Assembly (NCBI GenBank): GCA_015487785.1
Contig: WFPC01000009.1
Coordinates: 1-64,000 of the forward strand
DNA length: 64,000 nt
Origin: Gammaproteobacteria bacterium
Lineage (GTDB): Bacteria > Pseudomonadota > Gammaproteobacteria > S012-40
Direction of reading: 5' to 3'
The position numbers were made by a program, and so were the translations under genes. Shown here piece by piece: positions 26,748-36,555 of the stretch (positions are counted from its first letter, which is position 1; each line of letters starts with the position of its first letter). The notes beneath the pieces are model-generated. The model was given only the letters and a program-made list of their open reading frames with translations, was not told where the DNA came from and did no database searches.

Positions 26748-28094
26748 ATGAAGCGTTTACGCCTGAAAGCCGTCATTGCCGTCCTGCTGTTCGTCAGCAG
26801 CCCGCTGGCCATGGCCGCCGAAACCATGGATCTGCTCAAGGTGTACGAGGCCGCGAAACGACAGGATCCCGTGATCGAGGCCGCCCGGCGCGCTGCCGCC
26901 GCCGGTTCCGAGGCCGCTGTTCAGGGACGGGCCCTGTTATTGCCGTCGGTCAATGCCACGGCCGATTATTCCTATTCCTACCTGGAAAGCCGCTATTCAC
27001 CATCCAACCCGTTCATTCCCAATATCAGTGAAACCTTCGATAGCTACAGCTATGGCATCAATGTGAGTCAGGCCCTGTTCGACAAGACACGCTATGCCAG
27101 TTACCAACAGGGCCTGGTGAATGCCGCCCAGGCCGATACCAGCCTGCAACTGGCCGAACAAGAACTGATTTTGCGGGTGGCCGAAGGTTATTTCAGCGTG
27201 CTTTCGGCCCAAGCCAGCGTGGAAGTGGCCGAATCACAGAAAAAGGCTTTTGCCGAAAGTCTGGAACGCGCCAATCTCACCTTCAAGATCGGCACCGCCA
27301 CCATAACCGACAAGCTGGAGGCCCAGGCTCGTTATGATCTGGCCCGTGCCGATGAAATCGCCGCGGCCAATACCCTGGAAGTGGCGCGCCAGAGCCTGCG
27401 CAGCATCATCGGGGAACAGCCGGGCGAATTGCTGCCCCTGCGCGAGGATGCCGCATTGCCGCCCTTACAGCCTCGCGATATGGACACTTGGGTACAGCGC
27501 GCCCTGGATCACAACGTGGAGTTGCGCCTGGCCGAGCAAGGCGTGGAGTTGAGCAGGCAGGAAATCGCCAAGGCCCGTGGCAGCCGCTATCCCACTGTGA
27601 ACCTGGTAGCCAATGCGGCGCGCCAGGTACAGTATTCACCCTTTGCCGATGCCGACAACGAAATCAACCGGGTGTCGGTGGCAGTTCAGCTCAATATGCC
27701 ATTGTATACCGGTGGGCTGAATTCGTCGCGGGTGCGCCAGGCGGTATCGGCCCGCGACGAAGCGGCGCAAAAACAGGAACAGACCCGGCGCCAAATCAGC
27801 CTGCAGGCTCAGCAACGTTATCTGGAGGCGCTCAACGGCCTACAACGGGTGGAGGCGCTGACCCAGGCACTGGCCTCCAGTGAAAGTGCCCTGGAAGCCA
27901 CGCGCAAGGGACTGGAGGTGGGTGTGCGCACCAATCTCGACCTACTCAATGCCCAGCAGCAGTTCTACAGTACCAAGCGTGATCTGGCCGTGGCCAAGTA
28001 CAACTATCTTCTTAGCCTGCTCCAGCTCAAGGCGGCCAGCGGCATGTTGGCCGAGCAAGACTTGTTGCAAATGAGTCATTTGCTGGGACGCTGA
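26748..28094 (+). CDS. tolC: TolC-family outer-membrane channel protein
   Basis: 448 residues. A signal peptide (MKRLRLKAVIAVLLFVSSPLAMA) is followed by two repeats of the OEP domain with long helices (for example VEVAESQKKAFAESLERANLTFKIGTATITDKLEAQARYDLARADEI) that form the periplasmic tunnel. It works with type I secretion or RND efflux partners; none is adjacent. The ATG at 26748 has GGAGAG upstream; an in-frame TTG 4 codons earlier is unlikely. A TATACT box lies upstream at about 26675-26685 in an AT-rich intergenic region, without a good -35. Confidence 0.93.
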   Translation: MKRLRLKAVIAVLLFVSSPLAMAAETMDLLKVYEAAKRQDPVIEAARRAAAAGSEAAVQGRALLLPSVNATADYSYSYLESRYSPSNPFIPNISETFDSYSYGINVSQALFDKTRYASYQQGLVNAAQADTSLQLAEQELILRVAEGYFSVLSAQASVEVAESQKKAFAESLERANLTFKIGTATITDKLEAQARYDLARADEIAAANTLEVARQSLRSIIGEQPGELLPLREDAALPPLQPRDMDTWVQRALDHNVELRLAEQGVELSRQEIAKARGSRYPTVNLVANAARQVQYSPFADADNEINRVSVAVQLNMPLYTGGLNSSRVRQAVSARDEAAQKQEQTRRQISLQAQQRYLEALNGLQRVEALTQALASSESALEATRKGLEVGVRTNLDLLNAQQQFYSTKRDLAVAKYNYLLSLLQLKAASGMLAEQDLLQMSHLLGR

Positions 28095-28101
28095 TCTCGC
28101 C

Positions 28102-28126
28102 GCCCTGCCCCGGTTGTGGGCAGGGC
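28102..28126 (+). terminator. Hairpin after tolC
   Basis: GCCCTGCCC (28102-28110) pairs with GGGCAGGGC (28118-28126) over 7 nt. No T-run follows, so it may be a weak or factor-assisted terminator. Confidence 0.5.
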
Positions 28127-28195
28127 CTTCCCCACCGGCTTTATCTGCGTCTTCAATTGGCGTACCGTATGCACAGCCTGCAATACGGAGTCGAC

Positions 28196-29332
28196 ATGCC
28201 AGAAAGCGAATACCTGCTCGAGCCGGACATTATTCATCTCAATCATGCCGCGGTGGCGCCCTGGCCACGGCGTACCCGCGATGCCGTGATGGCCTTCGCC
28301 AGGGAGAATGCCGCCCAGGGTTCGCGCGACTATGCCCGCTGGCTGGCCACCGAACAGGCCCTGCGTGAGCAATTCCGCCGCCTGCTCAACGCGCCCGGCA
28401 TCGACGATATCGCGCTGGTGAAAAACACTTCCGAGGGTTTGTCCCTGGTAGCCCATGGCCTGGACTGGAAGGCGGGAGACAATATCGTCAGCAGCAACGA
28501 AGAGTTTCCTTCCAATCGTATCGTGTGGGAATCCCTGGCACCCTTGAGTGTGAGCCTGCGCCAGGTGGATCTGCAGGCCACGGCAAGGCCCGAGCATGCC
28601 TTGATGCAGGCGGTGGATCGCAACACCCGTGTACTGGCCATCAGTTCGGTGCAATATGCCAGTGGCCTGCGCCTGGATCTCGATGTATTGGGCGAGTTTT
28701 GTCGTCGGCGAGGCATACTCTTCTGCGTGGATGCCATCCAGAGTCTCGGCGCCCTGCCCTTCGACGTGCAGGCCCATCACGCCGATTTTGTCGCCGCAGA
28801 CGGTCACAAGTGGCTGCTGGGCCCCGAGGGGGTGGCGGTGTTCTATGTACGCTCCGGTTTGCGTGAACGTCTGCGGCTGCACCAGTATGGCTGGCACATG
28901 GTGGAGGCCTGTGGCGATTTCGATCGTCGTGAATGGACTCCTGCCCACAGTGCGCGTCGTTTCGAGCCGGGTAGTCCCAATATGCTGGGCATCGTCGCCT
29001 TGCATGCCAGCCTGTCCCTGTTGCTGGAGGTGGGCATACAGCGGGTGAGCGAGCAGATCGCCCAGCGAGTGGACGTCCTGCTGGAAAGGATCGCCCGCCA
29101 TCCACGACTGAGTTTGTGCCTGCGGCGTCCCCGCTGGCGCTATGCCGGCATCGTCAGCTTCCGCCATGACGCTATGGCGGCCGAAATATTGCAGCAGAGA
29201 CTGGCCCGGCGTGGCGTGCTCTGTGCCGTGCGTAACCAGGCACTGCGTTTCTCACCTCACTACTACACGCCGCTGGAACACCTGGATCAGGCATTGAACC
29301 TGATAGACGAGATCGTTGAAACAACGGCCTGA
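28196..29332 (+). CDS. Class V aminotransferase / cysteine desulfurase-like PLP enzyme
   Basis: 378 residues, fold type I PLP enzyme. It starts MPESEYLLEPDIIHLNHAAVAP and has the PLP-binding lysine K205 in AADGHKWLLGPEG, with the preceding VDAIQSLGALPFDV aspartate that contacts the pyridine nitrogen. The family holds aminotransferases, isopenicillin N epimerase-like enzymes and selenocysteine lyases; it lacks the mobile Cys loop of IscS/SufS that I could recognise, so the substrate is uncertain. I chose ATG 28196 because GGAG lies 5 nt upstream (28187-28190); upstream in-frame starts at 28157 and 28169 have no such site. Confidence 0.85.
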   Translation: MPESEYLLEPDIIHLNHAAVAPWPRRTRDAVMAFARENAAQGSRDYARWLATEQALREQFRRLLNAPGIDDIALVKNTSEGLSLVAHGLDWKAGDNIVSSNEEFPSNRIVWESLAPLSVSLRQVDLQATARPEHALMQAVDRNTRVLAISSVQYASGLRLDLDVLGEFCRRRGILFCVDAIQSLGALPFDVQAHHADFVAADGHKWLLGPEGVAVFYVRSGLRERLRLHQYGWHMVEACGDFDRREWTPAHSARRFEPGSPNMLGIVALHASLSLLLEVGIQRVSEQIAQRVDVLLERIARHPRLSLCLRRPRWRYAGIVSFRHDAMAAEILQQRLARRGVLCAVRNQALRFSPHYYTPLEHLDQALNLIDEIVETTA

Positions 29333-29364
29333 GACGGCCGGCCTGTTCCTTGCACAACTTGGGT

Positions 29365-29394
29365 TTGCGATCCACTGCCAAAAAAGGATTTAAT
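29365..29394 (+). promoter_or_regulatory. Sigma-70-like promoter for the fad operon
   Basis: TTGCGA (29365-29370), an 18-nt spacer and TTTAAT (29389-29394). Downstream in the leader is an inverted repeat GATTCGC-N6-GCGAATC (29414-29433) that could be an operator or hairpin. Confidence 0.45.
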
Positions 29395-29488
29395 AGGGTG
29401 CGGCCTCCGCTTTGATTCGCCGCTGCGCGAATCGGATGCAGTAACACCCGTTCTCTCGCATCAACTATACGAACAAGGGAGTCGTGTC

Positions 29489-31924
29489 GTGTTCATCATT
29501 TTGCTGCTGGTTTTCGTCGGCGTATTTCTGGCTCTGGCCTATCTGCGGGCCAAGGCCCTGGTATGGACCGCGGCCGTTGCCACCGCCTTGCTGGTGATCA
29601 GCCTGCTGGATATCGGCCCGGTAGTGACCACCACACTATGGGTTCTTTTTGTGTTGCTGGCGACGGTTCTCAATCTGCCGCCGCTGCGGGCACGCCTGGT
29701 GTCCAGTCCGGTACTCAAGTTGTTCCGCAAGATTCTGCCTCCCATGTCACAGACCGAGCGGGATGCCTTGGAAGCCGGAAGTGTGTGGTGGGATGGTGAA
29801 CTGTTCAGTGGCAATCCAGACTGGCACAAGTTGCTGGCCTATCCCCCCTCCCGTCTCAGCGAAGAAGAGCAGGCCTTTCTCGACGGGCCGGTGGAGGAAC
29901 TCTGCGCCATGCTCGATGACTGGCGCATCAACCAGAAACTCAACGACCTGCCACCGGAAGTCTGGCGTTTCATTAAGGAAAACCGTTTTTTCGGCATCAT
30001 CATTCCCAAAGAATACGGCGGCTTGGGATTTTCCGCCCGCGCCCATTCCGAAATCGTGCTGAAGATCTCCAGTCGCAGCATCGCCGCCGCGGTGACGGTG
30101 ATGGTGCCCAATTCGCTGGGGCCGGCGGAACTGTTGTTGCGTTACGGAACCCAGGAGCAAAAAGACTATTATCTTCCCCGCCTGGCCCGGGGCGAGGAAG
30201 TGCCCTGTTTCGCTCTCACCAGTCCCGAGGCCGGCAGTGACGCCAGTGCCATTCCCGACTACGGCATCGTCTGCCGACAGCATTTCAATGGCCAGGACGA
30301 CGTACTGGGCCTGCGGGTGACCTGGAACAAGCGCTATATCACTCTGGGGCCGGTGGCCACGGTGCTGGGCCTGGCTTTCAAGGCCAGGGATCCCGACGGC
30401 CTGCTGGGCGACGACCCCGAGCCGGGGATCACCTGCGCCCTGATACCCACCAATCATCCCGGGGTTGAAATCGGCCGGCGGCATCATCCGTTGGGAGTGG
30501 GTTTTCAGAACGGCCCCAATTCTGGACGAGAGGTTTTCATTCCCATGGACTGGGTCATCGGGGGGCAACAACAGGTGGGCAAGGGCTGGCGCATGCTGAT
30601 GGAATGCCTGGCCGCCGGACGTTCCATTTCCCTGCCGGCCCTGAGCGTGGGCGGAGCCAAGTTCGCCAGCCTGAGCATGGGAGCCTATGGCCGCATCCGC
30701 AAGCAATTCAAGACGCCCATCGGATTTTTCGAAGGCATAGAGGAAGCCTTGGCGCGCATCGGTGGCAACTGCTACATGATGGATGCCGCCCGCACCCTCA
30801 CCACCGGCGCCCTGGACAGCGGCGAGAGTCCCTCGGTGATCTCCGCCATTCTCAAATACCAGCTCACCGAGCGCATGCGCCAGGCCATCAACGACGCCAT
30901 GGACATCCAGGGTGGCGCCGGTATTTGCCAGGGGCCGCACAACATCCTCGGGCGTATCTATCAGGCCATTCCCATCAGTATCACCGTGGAAGGAGCGAAT
31001 ATCCTCACCCGTTCGCTGATCATCTATGGCCAGGGAGCCATTCGCTGCCATCCTTATGTGTTGGCGGAAATCCAGGCAGCACAGGATTTTGACCAGGTTC
31101 GCGCCCAACGCAATTTCGACCGCGCCCTATGGGGACACGTGGGTTTCGTCCTAAGCAACTTCGCCCGCGCCCTGTGCCAGGGGGTCACCGGGGCACGCCT
31201 GGTGCACACGCCCGAGGTGGCTGGAGAAACCCGGCGCTACTATCAGCAACTCAGCCGCTACAGCGCGGCCTTCGCCTTTCTCTCCGACATGGCCATGCTC
31301 AGCCTGGGGGGTGCCCTGAAACGCAAGGAAAAACTCTCCGGGCGTTTTGCCGACGTGCTCAGCCTGCTCTACCTGTGCTCCGCTACCCTCAAGCGTTACG
31401 AGGACGAAGGCCGTCAGCAGAGTGATCTGCCCCTGGTGCGCTGGGCCTGCGAAGATAGCCTCCATCGTATCGAACAGGCCCTGGATGGTTTGCTGAGCAA
31501 TTTTCCCAACCGGCCCCTGGCCTGGTTGCTTCGAAGGGTGATATTTCCCACCGGGCGCCATGCACGCCCCCCCAGCGATCGCCTGGGCCGCAAAGTGGCG
31601 CGTTTTCTACTCACTCCCTCGGAGGCGCGCAATCGCCTGGTGGCGGGAGTGTATATCCCCAGCGATCCCGGTCAGCAGATCGCCCGCATGGAAGCCGCCC
31701 TGGCCCAGGCGGATATCATCGATGCATTGGAAAAACGCCTGTTCCGCGCGCGCAAGAAGGGTGAAATCGAGGGCTGGGATACGCTGGAACTGCTGCAGGC
31801 TGCCCATGCCAAGGGCCTGGTCAGCGACGAGGAGGCCGAACAATACCGTCGCTACGATGCCTTGCGGCGCGAGATCATCCGGGTGGACGACTTCGCTCCC
31901 AACGAGTTCCGGCTGGAATCATGA
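29489..31924 (+). CDS. fadE: Acyl-CoA dehydrogenase, FadE type
   Basis: First oxidation of beta-oxidation, acyl-CoA to trans-2-enoyl-CoA with FAD. 811 residues, like E. coli FadE (about 814) and much larger than ordinary acyl-CoA dehydrogenases. Two N-terminal membrane segments (FIILLLVFVGVFLALAYL; VWTAAVATALLVISLL) anchor it at the inner membrane. The FAD/acyl-CoA core follows (FALTSPEAGSDASAIPD; MDIQGGAGICQGP), then the FadE-specific C-terminal domain. The start is GTG with GGGAG upstream. First gene of fadE-fadI-fadJ. Confidence 0.96.
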   Translation: MFIILLLVFVGVFLALAYLRAKALVWTAAVATALLVISLLDIGPVVTTTLWVLFVLLATVLNLPPLRARLVSSPVLKLFRKILPPMSQTERDALEAGSVWWDGELFSGNPDWHKLLAYPPSRLSEEEQAFLDGPVEELCAMLDDWRINQKLNDLPPEVWRFIKENRFFGIIIPKEYGGLGFSARAHSEIVLKISSRSIAAAVTVMVPNSLGPAELLLRYGTQEQKDYYLPRLARGEEVPCFALTSPEAGSDASAIPDYGIVCRQHFNGQDDVLGLRVTWNKRYITLGPVATVLGLAFKARDPDGLLGDDPEPGITCALIPTNHPGVEIGRRHHPLGVGFQNGPNSGREVFIPMDWVIGGQQQVGKGWRMLMECLAAGRSISLPALSVGGAKFASLSMGAYGRIRKQFKTPIGFFEGIEEALARIGGNCYMMDAARTLTTGALDSGESPSVISAILKYQLTERMRQAINDAMDIQGGAGICQGPHNILGRIYQAIPISITVEGANILTRSLIIYGQGAIRCHPYVLAEIQAAQDFDQVRAQRNFDRALWGHVGFVLSNFARALCQGVTGARLVHTPEVAGETRRYYQQLSRYSAAFAFLSDMAMLSLGGALKRKEKLSGRFADVLSLLYLCSATLKRYEDEGRQQSDLPLVRWACEDSLHRIEQALDGLLSNFPNRPLAWLLRRVIFPTGRHARPPSDRLGRKVARFLLTPSEARNRLVAGVYIPSDPGQQIARMEAALAQADIIDALEKRLFRARKKGEIEGWDTLELLQAAHAKGLVSDEEAEQYRRYDALRREIIRVDDFAPNEFRLES

Positions 31925-31967
31925 TGTCGCCGTGGCATGATGGACAGATCAATCAAGGAGAGCACAA

Positions 31968-33269
31968 ATGGCGGTAAAAACACAGCTCAATGGTAGAAAA
32001 GTCTATGTGGTCGACGGTGCCCGCACCCCGTTCCTCAAGGCCCGCGGCAAGCCGGGACCCTTTGTCGCCGCCGACCTCGCCGTGGCCGCGGGCCAGTCTC
32101 TGCTGGCACGCCAGCCCTTCGAGCCCGACGTCTTCGACGAGGTCATCGCCGGCTGCGTGATGCCGGGCCCCGACGAGGCCAATATCGCCCGGGTGGCGGC
32201 GTTGCGCCTGGGATGTGGCGACAAGGTACCGGCCTGGACCGTGCAACGCAATTGCGCCTCGGGGATGCAAGCACTGGATTGCGCGGCGCACAATATCGCC
32301 AGCGGCCGCTCCGACCTGGTGCTGGCCGGTGGCATCGAAGCCATGAGCCATGCACCGGTACTGCTCAATCTGGAGATGGTCAACTGGCTGGCCGACTTCA
32401 GCCGGGCCAAGAAACCCCTGCACAAGCTCAAGCAACTGGCCAGGCTGCGCGGCAAACATCTCAAGCCGGTGATCGCCCTGCTGCGTGGTCTAACCGACCC
32501 AGTGGTTGGGCTATCCATGGGACAGACCGCGGAGAACCTGGCCTACCGTTTCAACATTTCGCGCCATGACATGGATGCCTTCGCGGTAGAGAGTCATCGC
32601 CGTCTGGCTGCCGCCCAGGATGGAGGACTGCTGGACGAAATCGTTACCCTCTACGACACCCAGGGCAATTATTACCAACACGACGATGGCCTGCGGCGTG
32701 ACACCGACATGGTCAGCCTGTCCAAACTCAAGCCGGTATTCGATCGCAAGTTCGGCAAGGTCACCGCGGGTAACAGCGCCCAGGTTACCGATGGCGCCGC
32801 CTGGCTGATCCTGGCCAGCAGCGTGGCGGTGAAAAAATACAAGTTGCCGGTGCTGGGGGAAATCGTCGACAGTCAGTGGGCGGGCCTGGAACCGGCCCAG
32901 ATGGGGTTGGGGCCGGCCTATGCCATGGCGCCTCTGCTGCAGCGCCACAAGCTGGGTATCGAGGATGTGGACTATTGGGAAATCAACGAGGCTTTCGCCA
33001 CCCAGGTGCTGGCCTGTATCGAGGCCTGGAAGGACGACGTGTTCTGCCACAAGGAGCTGGGTTTGAAAAAGGCCCTGGGCGAGATCCCCCACGAACGGCT
33101 CAACGTGGATGGTGGTGGTATCAGTATAGGTCATCCGGTGGGCGCCAGCGGGGCCCGCATCGTATTGCACCTGCTCAAGGTGATGCAGCGCGAGGATGCC
33201 CGCCGCGGCATCGCCAGTCTGTGTATCGGCGGCGGCCAGGGTGGCGCCATGTTGCTGGAACGGAATTAG
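31968..33269 (+). CDS. fadI: Acetyl-CoA C-acyltransferase (FadI-type thiolase)
   Basis: Thiolytic cleavage of 3-ketoacyl-CoA, the last step of beta-oxidation. 433 residues, close to E. coli FadI. Nucleophile C96 is in VQRNCASGMQALD; the second-half signatures NVDGGGISIGHPVGASG (with the catalytic His) and C-I-G-G-G-Q-G-G near the C-terminus are intact. AAGGAG is placed before the ATG. It should form a complex with the FadJ-like product encoded 6 nt downstream. Confidence 0.95.
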   Translation: MAVKTQLNGRKVYVVDGARTPFLKARGKPGPFVAADLAVAAGQSLLARQPFEPDVFDEVIAGCVMPGPDEANIARVAALRLGCGDKVPAWTVQRNCASGMQALDCAAHNIASGRSDLVLAGGIEAMSHAPVLLNLEMVNWLADFSRAKKPLHKLKQLARLRGKHLKPVIALLRGLTDPVVGLSMGQTAENLAYRFNISRHDMDAFAVESHRRLAAAQDGGLLDEIVTLYDTQGNYYQHDDGLRRDTDMVSLSKLKPVFDRKFGKVTAGNSAQVTDGAAWLILASSVAVKKYKLPVLGEIVDSQWAGLEPAQMGLGPAYAMAPLLQRHKLGIEDVDYWEINEAFATQVLACIEAWKDDVFCHKELGLKKALGEIPHERLNVDGGGISIGHPVGASGARIVLHLLKVMQREDARRGIASLCIGGGQGGAMLLERN

Positions 33270-33275
33270 AGGACT

Positions 33276-35366
33276 ATGCCCATGAATGCAGACAAGAGCT
33301 ATATCCACTGGCGCGTGGAAACCGATGCCGAGGGCATTTGGTGGTTGCACATCGACCAGGCCGACAGCAACACCAACGTGCTCAACGTGGCCGTGCTGGA
33401 AGAGCTGGAAGACATTCTCAATCGCTGCGCGGCACAAAAGCCCCTGGGCGTGGTGTTTCTCTCGGACAAGGAAAATGGTTTCATCGCCGGCGCCGACATC
33501 AAGGAATTCACCCAGATCCAGGATCAGGACATGGCGGTGGAGCACATTCGTCGCGGCCAGCTTATCATGGACAAGATCGAAGCCCTGCCCTGTCCCAGCG
33601 TGGCCCTGATCCACGGTTTCTGCATGGGCGGCGGCCTGGAGCTGGCGCTGGCCTGTCGCTATCGCATCGCCGAGGACGGCCCCAAGACCCGCCTGGGTCT
33701 GCCCGAGGTGCAACTCGGTATTCATCCCGGCTTCGGTGGCAGCCTGCGCCTGCCACGCCTGATCGGCGCGCCGGCAGCCATGGACCTGATGCTCACCGGC
33801 AAGAGCGTCAATGCGCGCAAGGCGAAAAAACTGGGTATCGTGGACTATACCGTGCCCAGCCGGCATTTCCTGTCCTCGGCGCGCAAGGTCATCGTGGACA
33901 AACCACGGGGTTCCCGGCCCGGGCGCCTGCAACGCTGGTCCAACAGTGCGCCGGTGCGCCCTCTGTTGGCCAGCATGATGCGCAAGCAGGTGTCGAAAAA
34001 GGCCCGACCCGAGCACTACCCTGCGCCCTATGCGCTGATCGAGCTTTGGCGTCGGCACATGGGCAAGCCCGAGCGTATGTTGGCCGAGGAGGCCCGTTCG
34101 GTGGCGCAACTGGTCATTGGGGAAACCTCCAGAAACCTGGTCAGGGTCTTCTTTCTGCGTGAGCAGCTCAAGGCGCATGGAAAGTTGCCCGAACAACTTC
34201 GTGACAAGCACATCGAGCATGTGCATGTAATCGGCGCCGGTGTGATGGGGGGGGATATCGCCGCCTGGTGTGCTCTGCGGGGCTTGCAGGTCACCTTGCA
34301 GGATCGCAGCGAGGATGTCATCGCCAAGGCCCTGGCGCGGGCCAACAAACTGTTCCAGCGCAAGCTGCGCGGCGACCGCCTGGGCATCATCGCCGCCCGC
34401 GATCGCCTGCGACCGGACGTGGAAGGCCTGGGAGTAGCGCGTGCCGACATGGTCATCGAAGCCATCATCGAGGATATCGAGGCCAAGCAGGCTCTCTACC
34501 GCGAGATCGAGCCACGCATGAAGGCCGATGCCCTGCTCACCACCAACACATCGAGCATTCCCCTGCAAACCCTGGGCGAAGCGCTGGACAAGCCCGGCCG
34601 CCTGGTGGGACTGCATTTCTTCAATCCAGTGGCGAAGATGCCCTTGATCGAAATCGTCACCGCCGATGCCACCGAACAGGAATCGGCCCAGCGAGTAGCC
34701 GCTTTCGCCAAACAGATCGGCAAACTGCCGCTGCCGGTGAAGAGCGCGCCAGGTTTTCTGGTCAACCGCATTCTCATGCCCTACATGATGGAAGCCGTGC
34801 GCCTGCGCGAGGAAGGTGTTCCCTCTGTGGAGATCGACCAGGCAGCGCTGGATTTCGGCATGCCCATGGGACCCTTGCACCTGGCCGATACCGTGGGCCT
34901 GGACATCTGTCTCTCGGTGGCCGAGATCCTGGGGCGGGAACTGGACATGGAAATACCCGGCGCGCTGCGCGACATGGTGGGCCAGGGCAAGCTGGGCGTC
35001 AAGAGTGGCCAGGGGTTCTACAGTTACGACAAGGGCAAGAAAAGCGACCCGGGCAAGGCCTCCCCGGACTCAGCCAATGCCGAAATCATTGACCGCCTGA
35101 TGGGACGCTTGCTCAACGAGGCCATGGCCTGTTTGCGCGAGCAGGTGGTGGAGAATCGCGACCTGTTGGATGCCGGTATCGTCTTTGGCACCGGCTTTGC
35201 GCCATTTCGTGGCGGCCCGCTCAATTATGCTGAGCACGAGGGCTTCGATACCTGGCTGGAAAAACTGCGACGCCTGGAACACCAGCACGGGGCATTCTTC
35301 CACCCCGACCCCTATTGGCAGCAGTTCGCCACCCCGGCAGCCATAGAGCCGGCGCAGACAAATTGA
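33276..35366 (+). CDS. fadJ: Multifunctional enoyl-CoA hydratase / 3-hydroxyacyl-CoA dehydrogenase
   Basis: 696 residues. The N-terminal crotonase domain (about 15-200) has GFIAGADIKEFTQI and the oxyanion-hole stretch GFCMGGGLELALACRYR. The middle Rossmann domain starts at about residue 312 with the NAD motif VIGAGVMGGDIAAW and includes the catalytic HFFNPVAKMPLIEIV; a C-terminal helical domain follows. It hydrates enoyl-CoA and oxidises 3-hydroxyacyl-CoA. Two ATGs are possible (33276 and 33282); GAGGA spacing favours the second. Paired with the FadI-type thiolase as in the E. coli fadIJ operon. Confidence 0.95.
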   Translation: MPMNADKSYIHWRVETDAEGIWWLHIDQADSNTNVLNVAVLEELEDILNRCAAQKPLGVVFLSDKENGFIAGADIKEFTQIQDQDMAVEHIRRGQLIMDKIEALPCPSVALIHGFCMGGGLELALACRYRIAEDGPKTRLGLPEVQLGIHPGFGGSLRLPRLIGAPAAMDLMLTGKSVNARKAKKLGIVDYTVPSRHFLSSARKVIVDKPRGSRPGRLQRWSNSAPVRPLLASMMRKQVSKKARPEHYPAPYALIELWRRHMGKPERMLAEEARSVAQLVIGETSRNLVRVFFLREQLKAHGKLPEQLRDKHIEHVHVIGAGVMGGDIAAWCALRGLQVTLQDRSEDVIAKALARANKLFQRKLRGDRLGIIAARDRLRPDVEGLGVARADMVIEAIIEDIEAKQALYREIEPRMKADALLTTNTSSIPLQTLGEALDKPGRLVGLHFFNPVAKMPLIEIVTADATEQESAQRVAAFAKQIGKLPLPVKSAPGFLVNRILMPYMMEAVRLREEGVPSVEIDQAALDFGMPMGPLHLADTVGLDICLSVAEILGRELDMEIPGALRDMVGQGKLGVKSGQGFYSYDKGKKSDPGKASPDSANAEIIDRLMGRLLNEAMACLREQVVENRDLLDAGIVFGTGFAPFRGGPLNYAEHEGFDTWLEKLRRLEHQHGAFFHPDPYWQQFATPAAIEPAQTN

Positions 35367-35376
35367 TTGAATGAGA

Positions 35377-35412
35377 GGCCACCGGTTGAAACCGGTGGCC
35401 CGGTCTCGCTTT
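35377..35412. terminator. Hairpin between convergent fadJ and nrdB
   Basis: GGCCACCGGT (35377-35386) pairs with ACCGGTGGCC (35391-35400) over TGAA; flanking GAGA/TCTC can extend it. A T-rich stretch (CTTTACTTTT) follows on the plus strand. Confidence 0.7.
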
Positions 35413-35427
35413 ACTTTTCCGCTTCTT

Positions 35428-36534
35428 TCAGGCCCAGCTCAATACCCCACCGGTCTGGTACTCGGTAACCCGGGTTTCGAAGAAGTTCTTCTCCTTGCGC
35501 AGGTTGGCCTGCTCGTCCAGCCAGGGCAGGCGATTGCTGGCACCGGGGAAAGGCTCCTCCATGCCCAGGGTCCTGGCGCGACGGTTGGCTATGAAACGAA
35601 ATTGCTCAACATGGCCTTCGCGGGTATAGCCGGGAATGGGTTTTTCCAGCAGATAGGCGGCATAGGCCTCCTCCGCCGCCTCGGCCTCGTCCCATAATTC
35701 GCGTATGGCGCGAGGATCCAGGGTGAGATTCTCCTCCTTGAGAATTTGCTTCACTACCCGCAGGCCGAAGGAACAGTGCATCACCTCGTCACGCATGATG
35801 TACTGCAGCTGCTCTGCGGTGCCTTTCATCAAGCCACGTCGCTGCAAGGCAAAGATGGGGCTGAAGCCGTTATAGAACCAGCAACCCTCGAAAATGGCGG
35901 CGAAGAAAAAGTAGGCCATGACGAAATTTTCCAGCTCGTCGCGCCGCTTAAGGTCGATATCCGGGCGCAGGATGGAGTCCAACCGTTGGTTGCAGATTAG
36001 AATTTTCTGGTGGATTTCCGGCACCACCCGGTAGCGGTTGTAGATCTCTCCCTGATCCAGGCCTATGGTCTCGATACAGTGCTGGTAAGTCCAGGTGTGC
36101 AGGGCTTCCTCGTAGACCTGACGGGCCTGGTAGATTTGCAGCTCCGGCGCGCTCATCTTCTCCATCACTGCCAGGCCGATGTTGCGCATGGCGAGAATAT
36201 CGGAGGTGGTGAGATAGGCCAGCACGTTCTCGTACACATGGCGCTCCTCTGGCGTGAGGCGATGCTGGTAGTCGTGCACGTCCTGTGACATGTTGATGTC
36301 CAGGGGCGTCCAGTGATTCTTGTTGGCATTGAGAAAGTAATTCCACGCCCAGGGATACTTGAAGGGCGCCAGTTGGTTAATGTCGCTCATGCCGTTGAGC
36401 ACGCGCTTGTCTTCCGCGCGCACCGGTCGCGCGGCCAGGGTGGGCCGCTTTGTCACGGTTTTCTGTTCGGTGCCCTGCTCTTCGGCATTTTTCTCGGGCG
36501 TCAGTTGGCCCAGGGGGTCGTCCCAGTTCAGCAT
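35428..36534 (-). CDS. nrdB: Ribonucleotide reductase class Ia beta subunit
   Basis: Small subunit that carries the di-iron/tyrosyl radical cofactor. 368 residues. Iron-ligand helices are recognisable (QVYEEALHTWTYQHCIETIGL; DEVMHCSFGLRVV), and the radical-transfer C-terminus is present. Translated leftward 21 nt after nrdA, so both share the upstream riboswitch. It functions aerobically with NrdA to make deoxyribonucleotides. Confidence 0.96.
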   Translation of the reverse strand: MLNWDDPLGQLTPEKNAEEQGTEQKTVTKRPTLAARPVRAEDKRVLNGMSDINQLAPFKYPWAWNYFLNANKNHWTPLDINMSQDVHDYQHRLTPEERHVYENVLAYLTTSDILAMRNIGLAVMEKMSAPELQIYQARQVYEEALHTWTYQHCIETIGLDQGEIYNRYRVVPEIHQKILICNQRLDSILRPDIDLKRRDELENFVMAYFFFAAIFEGCWFYNGFSPIFALQRRGLMKGTAEQLQYIMRDEVMHCSFGLRVVKQILKEENLTLDPRAIRELWDEAEAAEEAYAAYLLEKPIPGYTREGHVEQFRFIANRRARTLGMEEPFPGASNRLPWLDEQANLRKEKNFFETRVTEYQTGGVLSWA

Positions 36535-36555
36535 TTCGTTGCTCCTCTCGTCGGT

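Noticed and set aside
29747-31108. Long minus-strand frame opposite fadE
   Set aside because: Shadow of fadE for the same reason; no domain or start signal is evident.
32511-34880. Very long open frame (789 codons) on the minus strand across fadI and fadJ
   Set aside because: It is antisense to two clearly conserved enzymes. GC-rich third positions suppress stop codons in the opposite frame. The protein shows no recognisable family.
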